A stretch of DNA of 64,000 nucleotides from assembly GCA_946414885.1 (NCBI GenBank), contig CAMKQH010000023.1, positions 1 through 64,000 of the forward strand. Direction: 5' to 3'. The stretch is from an uncultured Lachnospiraceae bacterium. Lineage in GTDB: Bacteria > Bacillota > Clostridia > Lachnospirales > Lachnospiraceae. The notes beneath the pieces were generated by a model. That model saw nothing but the letters and a program-made list of their open reading frames with translations, was not told the DNA's origin and did no database searches. This document shows positions 26,781 through 35,986 of this stretch, one piece after another. The position numbers and the translations under genes are program-made. Every line of letters starts with the position of its first letter. Position 1 is the first letter of the stretch.

Positions 26781-27275
26781 ATGAAGCAAATGACGATCGG
26801 GAGTAAGAACATGATCGGGAAGAAAAAGGAATGGATGGGGATTCGCGCGAAAGAAAAAGGACACGGACGGGCGTTTGGATTTAGGGGCATGGTCATTGCG
26901 CTGGCTGCATGGCTGGTGCTTTTGGCGGGGTGCAGTCATGCGGAGGACGAACGGGTGCGTGAGCTTGACGGCGTGATCGTGTCGGAAGAAGCGCTTCCTG
27001 GGGAACTAAGAGAGATCATAGAAGGCAAGAAGACACAGGCCTTCCAGCTTACGTATTCGGATGGGGACTACCTGTATATTTGCATTGGATACGGGAAGCA
27101 GGAGACGGGAGGCTATAGCATTGCGTTAAACGACCTGTACCTTACGGAGACGGAGGTACGCGTGGATACAACGCTTCTTGGACCTGAGCTGGCAGATCAG
27201 AAAAAGAAAACGGCCACTTACCCGTATCTCGTCATTCGGACGGAACTGGTAGAGCAGCCGGTTGTCTTTCGGTAA
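26781..27275 (+). CDS. PrcB-like lipoprotein
   Basis: A 164-residue exported lipoprotein with lipobox LLAGC and a mature domain containing GYGKQETGGYSIALNDLYLT, which resembles the C-terminal domain of PrcB (a subunit of the Treponema dentilisin protease complex). No protease gene is nearby. The start is uncertain: 26781 has a weak site and lies just behind the preceding terminator, while ATG 26811 and 26832 are alternatives that would give a more normal signal peptide length. It converges on plsC with only 11 bp between the two genes. Confidence 0.65.
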   Translation: MKQMTIGSKNMIGKKKEWMGIRAKEKGHGRAFGFRGMVIALAAWLVLLAGCSHAEDERVRELDGVIVSEEALPGELREIIEGKKTQAFQLTYSDGDYLYICIGYGKQETGGYSIALNDLYLTETEVRVDTTLLGPELADQKKKTATYPYLVIRTELVEQPVVFR

Positions 27276-27286
27276 ACGGAAACGTA

Positions 27287-28048
27287 TTATTTCTTGGAGC
27301 CATAGAGCTGCTCCGCATACTTTTCCTTCAATTCAAAATAGTTTTTGGAGATCAGATTCTGGAAATAGGAACCAACGGCCTTGCGGTCTTCCTTTTCCAG
27401 ATCCTTAATGTAGATCGGTTTCCCATACTGGATTACGACCGTAGTGGGGCGGATCTTGGGAAGGTGATCTTCAAAGATGGCGGCGGTGTTCACAAGCGTG
27501 ACGGGAATCACGGGAACGCCGCTTTTTTCTGCAATCTTAAAGCTTCCGTCATGGAAGGGCAGGAAAGTGTCTGCCGTACGGTTACGGGTGCCTTCCGGGA
27601 AAATGAAGATCGAAATACCGTGCTTTGCCTTATCGATGGCCGTCAAGATCGTTTTGACGCCTTCCTTTACGTTCTCACGGTCTAAAAACAGACAATGCAG
27701 ATACTGCATCCAGCGACGGAGCAGGATCCATTTCCACATTTCCTTCTTTGCAACGTAGCCAGTTGGCCCGGGTACGCGCACGTAGGTTAAGAGGATGTCG
27801 AAATAGCTTCTGTGATTTGCAACGTAGACAACGGCCGTATCCTTGGGAACGTTCGCCTTGCCCTCCTCGATCACTTTGACGCCGGAATAAAACAGACATG
27901 CCTTAAAACCGCACTGTACCATGAACAGACTTGAACGATCCTTCCACGAGGGTTTGATCTTGCCAATGACCCATTCTATTAAGAGCATGGGAATATTGAT
28001 GATCAGGAATGCAACAACGGTAATTACTACAATAATAAATCGAATCAT
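27287..28048 (-). CDS. plsC: 1-acyl-sn-glycerol-3-phosphate acyltransferase
   Basis: A 253-residue membrane-associated acyltransferase that adds the second acyl chain to lysophosphatidic acid in phospholipid synthesis. The catalytic motif is H79RSYFD84 (HX4D) and the phosphate-binding motif FPEGTR is at 150-155. An N-terminal transmembrane segment anchors it. AGGTTC with AGG is the likely ribosome binding site upstream of the ATG. It is divergent from the ECF sigma gene at 28220. Confidence 0.88.
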   Translation of the reverse strand: MIRFIIVVITVVAFLIINIPMLLIEWVIGKIKPSWKDRSSLFMVQCGFKACLFYSGVKVIEEGKANVPKDTAVVYVANHRSYFDILLTYVRVPGPTGYVAKKEMWKWILLRRWMQYLHCLFLDRENVKEGVKTILTAIDKAKHGISIFIFPEGTRNRTADTFLPFHDGSFKIAEKSGVPVIPVTLVNTAAIFEDHLPKIRPTTVVIQYGKPIYIKDLEKEDRKAVGSYFQNLISKNYFELKEKYAEQLYGSKK

Positions 28049-28219
28049 AAGAAATCAGAACCTCCAATTGGTCTTCCATGAAAGTATAGCACAAGGCAGA
28101 AAAAAAGTATAGTAAAAAGAAATTTGCAAAATCTTTGTCCATTCTTCTGGCAATCTCTACTGTTAGGGTATAGAATCAAAAAGAAAGCACGGAGCTAGCA
28201 CGTGACAGAGGGGAAACAA

Positions 28220-28861
28220 TTGAAAGAAGAATATCTGGCAGAAAATGCCTGGCTGGAAAGCGGAAACAGTAAAATATTGCAGTGGAAGGAAACAAAAGTG
28301 AGAGGCGCCAAATTAAATGATGAAGAGATCGTTTCCTTGTATTTGGAACGGTCGGAATCGGCCATTTTGGAGACGAAAAATAAATACGGCGGATACTTAA
28401 ACCAAGTGGCCTACAATATTTTGAGGGATGCGGATGACGCGGAGGAGATTGTGAATGACACGTACATGGGTGCGTGGAAATCCATTCCGCCCACGATCCC
28501 GGACAGCTTAAAGTTTTTCCTGGCCCGCATTGCGAGAAATCTGTCCTTTGACAGGTTGGACTACAGGAATGCGGGAAAGCGTAAGGCCATTTACGTGGAG
28601 CTCGACGAAGCGATCCCGGATGGCGGTGAGACGCCGGAACAGATCCTGGAGCACAAGGATCTGGGCAGGATGCTGAATGGTTTTTTGAGTAAATTAGACA
28701 AGAAGACCTGCGCGATGTTTGTGGCAAGGTATTTCTATTCCTATACGGTTGCAGAGGTGGCAAAGCGCTATGACGTGCCTCAGCGCCAGACGAAATATCT
28801 GTTGTTGAAAACGAGGGCAAGATTGCAGGCATATTTGGAAAAGGAGGGAATCAGAGCATGA
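28220..28861 (+). CDS. ECF-type RNA polymerase sigma factor
   Basis: About 213 residues with sigma region 2 (ILRDADDAEEIVNDTYMGAWKSIP) and region 4 (YTVAEVAKRYDVPQRQTKYLLLKTRARLQ). The start is uncertain: TTG 28220 follows GAGGGG at the right distance, whereas GTG 28202, also in frame, has no good site. It overlaps the next gene by 4 bp (ATGA), so both are translated together and the second protein is probably its anti-sigma factor. The -10-like TATAGA at about 28170 lies upstream. Confidence 0.82.
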   Translation: MKEEYLAENAWLESGNSKILQWKETKVRGAKLNDEEIVSLYLERSESAILETKNKYGGYLNQVAYNILRDADDAEEIVNDTYMGAWKSIPPTIPDSLKFFLARIARNLSFDRLDYRNAGKRKAIYVELDEAIPDGGETPEQILEHKDLGRMLNGFLSKLDKKTCAMFVARYFYSYTVAEVAKRYDVPQRQTKYLLLKTRARLQAYLEKEGIRA

Positions 28862-29880
28862 AAGGTGAAGATTTAGCAAAGGCATTTGGATATATAGATG
28901 ATGAATATTTGAAACTCGCAGAGGACGAGATGGTACGAGGAAATGTTAATATGGACAAGGCGGGCCTGGGGAAGATCGCCCGGTTTGGAATGAAGAGGAA
29001 AAACAGGATCGTGTTGAAATACGTGGCAGCAGTCATGGTCTGCTTTATCGGAACAATGGCAATCCTGGCGCTCAGTAATACTTCCCTGGCGGCAGATTGG
29101 TTTGGACTAAAGAAGGTACTCCTTAAGAGCGGAACGGGCACTGCACCGCAAGTGGAGCAGCACGTTGAGGTTGATGAGTATGGAAATGAGATTATTACGA
29201 CGACGGTTACGCAGGTGGAGTATCCGCTGACGCTTATTTCCCTGGCGGGATACTATGATAGTCCTGAAGCAAAGGCATCTGCGGAATGGCAGGACTTTCT
29301 GGACTCCTACGATCAGGATAAGCAAATCTTGAATGCAAATGACAAGACGTGGGATGCCCCCGAGGAATTTGAGGAATACTTTGTTTATTCGGATGAAATG
29401 GTTGATACGCTAAGGCGAATCACTGGAAACTATGGATTGAAGCTCCATCATAATTGGAGGGTAATGTATTCTGGAGAGTTTGAAAACTTTGTTGGAGGAA
29501 GCTTTTTGGGAGAGAGGTGCGTAGAACCCGTGGGATATGGTTATGATGACGGAACCTTCCAATTTGACGCAGATTACCTGGCAACGGGCGGAAGAAAATA
29601 TGGTTATCAGTTCCGCCGTACGATCAAGGGATACTTTGATGAGGTATATCTGAATATTTGTAACGATGAGGATTATGAGGAGTGGGCGTATGTTACCAAG
29701 GACGGCGTGGAAGTAATGCTTGGCTTGTCGGAATACAAGGGCTTGGTGTACGCGGATTTGGAAAAGTGCGTGATTAGCGTGAACCTGTTGAGTGGAACGG
29801 CTGACGGCGTGACCATGGAGGATCTGCAACTGCTGGCAGATGCGCATAATCTTCAGGTGTTGCAGAATAATCTGAACTAA
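28858..29880 (+). CDS. putative membrane anti-sigma factor
   Basis: A 340-residue protein with a cytoplasmic N-terminus of about 55 residues, a single transmembrane helix (about 56-80) and a 260-residue extracellular domain that I do not recognise. Translational coupling (4-bp overlap) with an ECF sigma gene and this topology are typical of anti-sigma factors that bind sigma in the cytoplasm and sense an outside signal. The short N-terminal motif YIDDEYLKLAEDEM resembles sigma-binding segments of related clostridial proteins. A terminator follows. Confidence 0.72.
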   Translation: MKGEDLAKAFGYIDDEYLKLAEDEMVRGNVNMDKAGLGKIARFGMKRKNRIVLKYVAAVMVCFIGTMAILALSNTSLAADWFGLKKVLLKSGTGTAPQVEQHVEVDEYGNEIITTTVTQVEYPLTLISLAGYYDSPEAKASAEWQDFLDSYDQDKQILNANDKTWDAPEEFEEYFVYSDEMVDTLRRITGNYGLKLHHNWRVMYSGEFENFVGGSFLGERCVEPVGYGYDDGTFQFDADYLATGGRKYGYQFRRTIKGYFDEVYLNICNDEDYEEWAYVTKDGVEVMLGLSEYKGLVYADLEKCVISVNLLSGTADGVTMEDLQLLADAHNLQVLQNNLN

Positions 29881-29897
29881 GACAGTGTTTTATAACG

Positions 29898-29933
29898 AGG
29901 CTTGGCCCGGGAAACCGCGGCCAGGCCTTTTTG
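29898..29933 (+). terminator. rho-independent terminator
   Basis: AGGCTTGGCC pairs with GGCCAGGCCT (10 bp, one G-U) and is followed by TTTT. Confidence 0.87.
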
Positions 29934-29957
29934 ATATTTTTGGCGCGATAGGATTTG

Positions 29958-29986
29958 TTGCGGCGCGCCGGTAAACGTGGTAGAAT
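29958..29986 (+). promoter_or_regulatory. promoter for pyrC
   Basis: TTGCGG (29958-29963), 17-bp spacer, TAGAAT (29981-29986). The leader to the start codon is only about 40 nt, so there is no room for a PyrR-type attenuator. Confidence 0.55.
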
Positions 29987-30031
29987 GGACGGGAAAGGTG
30001 ACCTTAGGGCACGTGTATGGAGGTAAGGAAA

Positions 30032-31345
30032 ATGTTATGGATTAAAAATGGATACGTGATCGATCCGAAATCGGGAATGGAAGGGAAAAAGGATATTCTG
30101 ATCGAGAACGGGAGGATTGTTAAGATCACGGAAAGTGGGAGTACTGAAAATGCGGGCGCGGCTTCAGAGCAGGGAATTGACGCGGAAAACATGCAAGTGA
30201 TCAATGCGGAGGGACTGATCGTGGCCCCTGGACTGATCGACGTGCACGTGCATTTCCGTGAGCCGGGATTTACTTACAAAGAGGACATTCAGACGGGAGC
30301 AAGGGCTGCCGCAAAGGGTGGCTTTACGACCGTGGTTTTGATGGCAAACACGAAGCCCAGCGTTGACAATGTCCAGACTCTCGAAGAGGTTTTGGAGAAG
30401 GGACGGCAGACGGCCATCAACGTGTTTTCCTGCGTGAACGTGACCAAGGGCATGAAGGGACAGGAGCTTGCGCCGCTGGAGGAGCTTTCCGCGGCAGGGG
30501 CGGCGGGCTTTACGGATGACGGCGTTCCGATCCTTAACGAGGAGATCGTCCGGGAAGCCATGAAGCTGGCGGCAAAGCTGGGAAAGCCCATCAGCTTCCA
30601 TGAAGAAGATCCGAAATATATTGAAAACAATGGTATCAATCGTGGCAAGGCTAGCGAGTATTACGGGATCGGCGGGTCGCCGAGAGAAGCGGAGTACACG
30701 CTGTCTGCCAGGGACGTTGAGCTTGCTAAAGAAACGGGGGCAGACATCGACGTACAGCATATCAGCACGAAAGAGGCAGTGGAATTGGTGCGCAAGGCCC
30801 GCCAGGCGGGATATCTTAACGTGCACGCGGAGGCAACGCCGCATCATTTCACGCTGACCGAGGAGGCTGTCATCAAGTACGGCACGAATGCAAAGATGAA
30901 CCCGCCACTTCGTGAGGAGGCTGACCGCCTGGCGATCATTCAAGGCCTTCAGGATGGAACGATCGAGATGATCGCGACGGATCACGCACCGCACTCTAAG
31001 GAAGAAAAGGAAAAACCGATCACGCAGGCCCCCAGCGGCATTATTGGGTTGGAGACCTCTTTAGCACTAGGCATTACGGAGTTGGTGGACAAGGGATACC
31101 TTTCCATGAGGGAACTCCTGGAGAGGATGAGTACGGGACCGGCGAGGATCTATCATCTGGATGCCGGATACGTGGCTGAGGGCGGCCCGGCGGATTTGAT
31201 CTTGATCGACAAGGATGCGGAGATGATCCCCGGAAATTATGCGTCCAAGGCAAGCAACACGCCCTTTACGGGGTGGAAGCTAAAGGGCAGGGTCAAGGCG
31301 ACGATCTGCGGCGGACGCATCGCATATCAAGACGAGAGGGCGTGA
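30032..31345 (+). CDS. pyrC: dihydroorotase
   Basis: A 437-residue enzyme that cyclises carbamoyl-aspartate to dihydroorotate in pyrimidine synthesis. The metal ligands H72 and H74 (DVHVHFREPG) and the D317HAPH motif are intact. ATG 30032 is preferred because GGAGGTAAGGA lies just upstream; the ATG at 30017 overlaps that site. No other pyr gene is nearby. The next gene starts one base after its stop, so the two are probably co-transcribed. Confidence 0.92.
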   Translation: MLWIKNGYVIDPKSGMEGKKDILIENGRIVKITESGSTENAGAASEQGIDAENMQVINAEGLIVAPGLIDVHVHFREPGFTYKEDIQTGARAAAKGGFTTVVLMANTKPSVDNVQTLEEVLEKGRQTAINVFSCVNVTKGMKGQELAPLEELSAAGAAGFTDDGVPILNEEIVREAMKLAAKLGKPISFHEEDPKYIENNGINRGKASEYYGIGGSPREAEYTLSARDVELAKETGADIDVQHISTKEAVELVRKARQAGYLNVHAEATPHHFTLTEEAVIKYGTNAKMNPPLREEADRLAIIQGLQDGTIEMIATDHAPHSKEEKEKPITQAPSGIIGLETSLALGITELVDKGYLSMRELLERMSTGPARIYHLDAGYVAEGGPADLILIDKDAEMIPGNYASKASNTPFTGWKLKGRVKATICGGRIAYQDERA

Positions 31346-31346
31346 A

Positions 31347-32618
31347 ATGAAAAAAGAAGGCTATTATTCCAGCGGGAGCTTTGCGGCGAAGACGCACGTG
31401 ACAAAGAAGACGCTGCGGTATTATGATGACCATGGTTTTCTGAAGCCCTCTTTTGTGAATGAGAACGGCGCAAGGTTTTATAATGACCAGGACTTTCAGA
31501 AAATGCAACAGATCCAGATGCTCAAATACCTTGGTTTTTCTTTGGAGGACATCAAGGAAATGACCATGAAGGAAGCCAGGGACGAATCGCTTGTGCCAGT
31601 ACTCCGGTTTCAGACGGAGCTCTTGGAGGAGCGCATTGAGCAGATGAAGCTGGTACGGGAGGGCCTCTTGCAGACGACGGAGCTTTTGCAAAAGGGCGAA
31701 GCCGTGGATTGGGGAAAACTCATGGAAGCGACGAGCGTGAGCGGCCTTGAGCAGAGCCTCAAGCAGCAGTATTTGAATAGTTCCAATATTGGCGCGAGGA
31801 TTAATTTACATGCGAAATATGCCGTAAATAAACAGGGATGGTTCCCGTGGATCTTTGAGCAGTGTGGGATGAATGGAAGCTCGTTGGGCGGTAGGCAGGG
31901 CGTTGCCAAGGGAGCGCGCGGTTCGCTCAAGGTTCTCGAGTTGGGCTGCGGCAACGGAAGCTTTTGGCTGGAGAACTGGGAACAAATCCCCGCCGACGTG
32001 AAGATCACGCTGTCCGATCAATCCGAGGGGATGCTGCGCGAGGCGCGAAAAGCAATCCTCGGCACTGGGAATCATGACAGAAAAAACAAGGAAGGCAAGG
32101 CGTCACAGTTTGATTTTCAGGTGATCGACTTTCATGAGATACCGGCAAAGGATTCAGCCTATGATCTCGTGATCGCAAATCACGTGCTGTTTTATGCGAA
32201 GGATTTTGCGAAGGTGCTTGGTGAGATCAGGCGCGTATTAAAACCGGGCGGAAGGTTGATCTGCAGTACCTACGGCACGGCGCACATGAAGGAGATCAGT
32301 GAGCTTGCGGCGCAGTTTGACGACCGCATTGTCCTTGCGGCGCAAAATCTTTATGAGATCTTTGGCAAGGAGAATGGTGCGGAGATTTTGAAACCTTATT
32401 TTGGAAAGGTGGAATGGAGACAATATGAGGATCACCTGCTCGTGACCGATGCGGAGGACCTTGTCGACTATATCATTTCCTGCCATGGCAATCAAAACCG
32501 CTATATCGTCAATGATTACAAGGCTTTCCGGCAGTTCGTGGAGAGTAAGCTGCGCAAGGGTTTTTACGTTACAAAGGACGCAGGACTGTTTGTGGCAAAA
32601 AGAATTAATGCAAAATGA
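31347..32618 (+). CDS. MerR-type regulator fused to a SAM methyltransferase
   Basis: A 423-residue two-domain protein. Residues 1-75 are a MerR winged helix (VTKKTLRYYDDHGFLKPSF), followed by a coiled-coil dimerisation helix (to about 125). From about 190 a class I methyltransferase begins (VLELGCGNGSFW as the SAM-binding loop, then VIANHVLFY and LKPGGRLICS). Classical MerR proteins carry a small effector-binding domain here; a whole methyltransferase suggests either SAM-dependent sensing or an enzyme that controls its own gene. Its tail overlaps the -35 box of the next gene's promoter. Confidence 0.85.
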   Translation: MKKEGYYSSGSFAAKTHVTKKTLRYYDDHGFLKPSFVNENGARFYNDQDFQKMQQIQMLKYLGFSLEDIKEMTMKEARDESLVPVLRFQTELLEERIEQMKLVREGLLQTTELLQKGEAVDWGKLMEATSVSGLEQSLKQQYLNSSNIGARINLHAKYAVNKQGWFPWIFEQCGMNGSSLGGRQGVAKGARGSLKVLELGCGNGSFWLENWEQIPADVKITLSDQSEGMLREARKAILGTGNHDRKNKEGKASQFDFQVIDFHEIPAKDSAYDLVIANHVLFYAKDFAKVLGEIRRVLKPGGRLICSTYGTAHMKEISELAAQFDDRIVLAAQNLYEIFGKENGAEILKPYFGKVEWRQYEDHLLVTDAEDLVDYIISCHGNQNRYIVNDYKAFRQFVESKLRKGFYVTKDAGLFVAKRINAK

Positions 32619-32643
32619 ACCTTTTTCCTCCTGCAACCGTCTA
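32616..32643 (+). promoter_or_regulatory. ECF-type promoter for the sigma-fusion gene
   Basis: TGAACC (32616-32621), exactly 16 bp, then CGTCTA (32638-32643) match the TGAAAC-N16-CGTC form used by many Firmicutes ECF sigma factors. It lies about 95 bp upstream of an ECF gene, which suggests self-activation. Confidence 0.65.
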
Positions 32644-32740
32644 TGTTAATGAAACCGGTTGAAAACGACGTCAAAAAGAGTTGGAACGGCCATCGGATCA
32701 CGCGTTCTGATGGGTAATGTTTTGGAAAGGAGGTGGCAAG

Positions 32741-34033
32741 GTGGCGGATTTTGAAAAGCTTTTGGCGCAGGCACGGAAGAGCGTTGAGCTGTTCGTGAAG
32801 TACAAGATATCCTCGGCAGAAGAGGCGCAAGATATTTTGCAGGAAACTTATCTGACGGCATGGCAGAAGTTTGGGCAACTAAAAAACGAGGATGCCTTCA
32901 AGCCTTGGATCATCAGCATCGCGAGAAATAAATGCAACGATTATTTCCGGAATAAGGCAGCAGTACTGGAGATTCCGCTGGAGGAAGCCCCAGAGCTTAC
33001 AATGGATGACGGAAGAATGGGTATTTCTGAAGTGATGGCGGTGCGGGATCATCTTGAGAAGATGGCAGATAAAGAGAAGGAAATCCTGTATCTTTACTTT
33101 TGGAAACAGCTTCCGCAGGCAGAGATCGCAAAGCGCCTGAACGTGCCAGTGGGCACGGTGAAGAGCCGGCTGCACGTCGCAAAGGAGAAGTTCCGGGAAA
33201 GCTACGACGCCAGAAAAGGCCATCTTGACAAGAAAATGGAGGGAAAAGGAACAATGAAAAGATTACCGGAAGTAATGCCCAAATATACGATCGCGAAGAC
33301 GGACAAGGAGCCGTTTGCGGTAAAATGGGAAGAGCTGATGGGATGGTTTTTGGTGCCAAAGCTCGGCGAAAAAATATCATGGGGAATGTACGATCAGCCC
33401 TCGGGAAGGCTTGATCACGTGTATGACATGGAGGTGACGGGACGCGCGATGGTCCACGGCATCGAAGGCGTGGAACTGACGGCGCGGGAAGCGAGCTATT
33501 CCGACAAGAAGGACGTGATCCAGAGAACCTTTGTGGCGCAGCTGACGGACACGCATTGCAGGTATCTGGCAACCATCCGAAATGACAATGGTGTCAGGAA
33601 TTACATTACTTTCTTGGACGGGGAAGAATTCATGCAGTGCTGGGGCTACGGCGAGGACAACGTCGGAAATGAGACGGACCTTAGACCCAAGGGGATCATC
33701 CAACGGGATGGCAACATAGTGACGACGCCGGGGAAGGATTTTGTGCTGGACGTGGTTGGAAGATATGACGTGACTATTGCCGGAAAAACCTATGACACCG
33801 TGTGTGTGCTCGACGTTTCGACCTACAACAACGGCGTGGTGTCGGAACAATTCCTTGACAAGAACGGCCGGACTATTCTATGGAGGCGCTTTAACAAGAA
33901 TGACTGGCATATCGAGCGCTATGGCGGGAAGCTTTGGAGCGAGCAGCTTCCTGAGAATGACAGGCTGATCGTGGACGGCGAGACTTACGTGCAGTGGTAT
34001 GACTGTATCACGGATTATGTCGTAAATACTTAA
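32741..34033 (+). CDS. ECF sigma factor with a large C-terminal extension
   Basis: A 430-residue protein. Residues 1-165 form a complete ECF sigma factor: region 2 (AEEAQDILQETYLTAWQKF) and region 4 (LPQAEIAKRLNVPVGTVKSRLHVAKEKF). A further 265 residues follow with no transmembrane helix, rich in beta strands and aromatic residues; I do not recognise this domain. No separate anti-sigma gene is present, so the extension may regulate the sigma part in cis. GTG 32741 follows AAGGAGG by 6 bases. An ECF-type promoter upstream points to autoregulation. Confidence 0.82.
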   Translation: MADFEKLLAQARKSVELFVKYKISSAEEAQDILQETYLTAWQKFGQLKNEDAFKPWIISIARNKCNDYFRNKAAVLEIPLEEAPELTMDDGRMGISEVMAVRDHLEKMADKEKEILYLYFWKQLPQAEIAKRLNVPVGTVKSRLHVAKEKFRESYDARKGHLDKKMEGKGTMKRLPEVMPKYTIAKTDKEPFAVKWEELMGWFLVPKLGEKISWGMYDQPSGRLDHVYDMEVTGRAMVHGIEGVELTAREASYSDKKDVIQRTFVAQLTDTHCRYLATIRNDNGVRNYITFLDGEEFMQCWGYGEDNVGNETDLRPKGIIQRDGNIVTTPGKDFVLDVVGRYDVTIAGKTYDTVCVLDVSTYNNGVVSEQFLDKNGRTILWRRFNKNDWHIERYGGKLWSEQLPENDRLIVDGETYVQWYDCITDYVVNT

Positions 34034-34061
34034 GATTTTCTGAATATCGAAAAAAGTACTT

Positions 34062-34091
34062 GAAGGTGCCCTTAGGGCACCTTCTATTCTT
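34062..34091 (+). terminator. terminator-like hairpin
   Basis: GAAGGTGCCC pairs perfectly with GGGCACCTTC around TTA; the following T-tract is interrupted. Confidence 0.65.
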
Positions 34092-34133
34092 GTAATCAGA
34101 ACAAAACAGACGTCGCGAAAGCGGCAACAAAGT

Positions 34134-34156
34134 AAAAAACGTGTCAGTAGACACGT
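34134..34156 (-). terminator. minus-strand terminator-like hairpin upstream of rmlB
   Basis: ACGTGTC-AGTA-GACACGT; read on the minus strand the stem runs into TTTTTT. No minus-strand gene ends here in this window, so it may instead be a dispersed repeat or an RNA hairpin in the rmlB leader. Confidence 0.45.
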
Positions 34157-34183
34157 CCCCGTGACGTAAAAGGAGGAATGAAC

Positions 34184-35215
34184 ATGAAGATTATCGTAAC
34201 CGGAGGAGCCGGATTTATCGGCAGTAATTTTATTTTTCACATGTTGAAGAAGTATCCTGATTATAGGATCATTTGTCTGGATTGCCTGACCTATGCGGGA
34301 AATCTTTCCACGCTGGCACCGATCATGGACAACCCGAACTTCCGCTTTGTAAAGGAGAGCATCACGGATCGCGAGGCGGTTTACAAGCTGTTCGAGGAGG
34401 AGCATCCCGACATTGTCGTGAACTTTGCGGCAGAGAGCCACGTGGATCGTTCCATCGAGAACCCTGAGGTGTTCCTGGATACCAATATCAAGGGTACCGC
34501 AGTTCTGATGGATGCCTGCAGAAAGTATGGCATCACTCGTTATCATCAGGTATCCACGGATGAGGTATACGGCGACCTGCCTTTGGATCGCCCGGACCTG
34601 TTCTTTACCGAGGAGACGCCCATCCACACCAGCAGCCCTTACAGCTCTTCGAAGGCTGGCGCAGACCTTTTGGTGCTGGCATATCACAGAACCTACGGCC
34701 TGCCCGTGACCATCAGCCGTTGCTCCAACAACTACGGTCCTTATCATTTCCCGGAGAAGCTGATCCCGCTGATGATCGCGAATGCACTGAACGACAAGCC
34801 TCTTCCCGTTTACGGCGAAGGCCTGAACGTGCGCGACTGGCTGTATGTTGAGGATCACTGTAAAGCCATCGACTTGATCATTCACAAGGGCCGCGTAGGC
34901 GAGGTTTACAACATTGGCGGCCACAATGAGATGAAGAACATCGACATCGTGAAGATCATCTGCAGAGAGCTTGGCAAGCCTGAGAGCCTGATCACCTACG
35001 TGACGGACCGCAAGGGCCATGACATGCGCTATGCCATCGATCCCACCAAGATCCACAACGAGCTTGGCTGGCTTCCTGAGACCAAGTTTGAGGACGGCAT
35101 CAAGAAAACCATCAAGTGGTATCTTGAGAACCGCGAGTGGTGGGAGACCATCATTTCCGGCGAGTACCAGAACTATTATGCTAAAATGTATGGAGGTCGG
35201 GAAATCACGAAGTGA
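34184..35215 (+). CDS. rfbB: dTDP-glucose 4,6-dehydratase
   Basis: A 343-residue short-chain dehydrogenase/reductase that converts dTDP-glucose to dTDP-4-keto-6-deoxyglucose, a step towards dTDP-rhamnose. It shows the NAD-binding GGAGFIGSN, the catalytic STDE segment (VSTDEVYGDL) and YSSSK. ATG 34184 lies 7 bases after AGGAGG, while ATG 34178 is too close to it. Codon bias is strong, like that of the hydratase, indicating high expression. The other rml genes are not in the window. Confidence 0.93.
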   Translation: MKIIVTGGAGFIGSNFIFHMLKKYPDYRIICLDCLTYAGNLSTLAPIMDNPNFRFVKESITDREAVYKLFEEEHPDIVVNFAAESHVDRSIENPEVFLDTNIKGTAVLMDACRKYGITRYHQVSTDEVYGDLPLDRPDLFFTEETPIHTSSPYSSSKAGADLLVLAYHRTYGLPVTISRCSNNYGPYHFPEKLIPLMIANALNDKPLPVYGEGLNVRDWLYVEDHCKAIDLIIHKGRVGEVYNIGGHNEMKNIDIVKIICRELGKPESLITYVTDRKGHDMRYAIDPTKIHNELGWLPETKFEDGIKKTIKWYLENREWWETIISGEYQNYYAKMYGGREITK

Positions 35216-35275
35216 TATCCCGATCCTGAGCGAAGCAAAGGACGTGACGAAGGTCACGCAGGTCAATAGGTAAAT

Positions 35276-35318
35276 AACAAACCCCGCCATTTCTGAGGAA
35301 GAGATGGCGGGGGTTGTT
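35276..35318. terminator. bidirectional terminator
   Basis: AACAAACCCCGCCATTTC faces GAGATGGCGGGGGTTGTT, with T-rich flanks on both strands. It separates the converging rfbB and the minus-strand membrane protein gene. Confidence 0.85.
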
Positions 35319-35320
35319 GT

Positions 35321-35824
35321 TTAGCTGTTTTGAATGGCAAAGCGATAATCCCCATTTTTATATTCAAAAACATAGAAATGGAGGGTTTGATGGTGATGGT
35401 CCGTGTTCGGGTCCAGAACGGTGATCTGTAGATCCGCAGGATCTACCGTGTAAGCATTGACCTTTTTGCCTTTGACGTCCTTTGTTGCCCAGGGTTCCGT
35501 TTCGGCTAGGGTTTTCTTAATCGCTGCCGCATAAGTCTCCGGCAGGGCATTGCAAAGATCATCCAAGGAATGATAGGCATAGGTTTCTCTTCGAGAGATC
35601 GCGTCCTGAAATCCCTGCACTCCATTACGTTCGTATAAATCTATTAGTTCTGGAAAACTAGTATGTTCGGCGTAGTACGCCCGATCCTCAGGAGTCACTT
35701 CATGAACTTGCCAGCGTAGCACGCTAACACATAAAACAATCATAAGAACAACTGATCCTACCACCCATAATCCAATGCCTATAAGAACAAGTTTTATAAT
35801 AAAACAGATAAAATCCTCGAACAT
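35321..35824 (-). CDS. small membrane protein of unknown function
   Basis: A 167-residue protein with one long hydrophobic segment near the N-terminus (about 7-36) and a soluble C-terminal domain of alternating helix and strand. I do not recognise it. It lies alone between two terminators. Confidence 0.6.
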   Translation of the reverse strand: MFEDFICFIIKLVLIGIGLWVVGSVVLMIVLCVSVLRWQVHEVTPEDRAYYAEHTSFPELIDLYERNGVQGFQDAISRRETYAYHSLDDLCNALPETYAAAIKKTLAETEPWATKDVKGKKVNAYTVDPADLQITVLDPNTDHHHQTLHFYVFEYKNGDYRFAIQNS

Positions 35825-35921
35825 ATTGTTTTGCCTCCCATGTCTTTATGGTTACAATATAACGTCAAACAAAACAAATGTCAATAATAAATTATTGTAA
35901 TACGATAAATTATATCCGCAA

Positions 35922-35986
35922 GACAAAAATACCGCCGCCTCTGGAAATCAGAGGAAATCAGAGGAAATCAGGGACGACGGTATTTC
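35922..35986 (-). terminator. terminator with a triplicated loop
   Basis: Minus-strand stem AAATACCG/CGGTATTT closes a loop containing three perfect tandem copies of the 10-mer GGAAATCAGA (35943-35972, plus strand). It follows the XRE regulator stop codon directly. Confidence 0.6.

Noticed and set aside
33878..35290. 470-residue minus-strand reading frame opposite rfbB
   Set aside because: It covers a clearly identified dehydratase and the bidirectional terminator, and its translation shows no family features.
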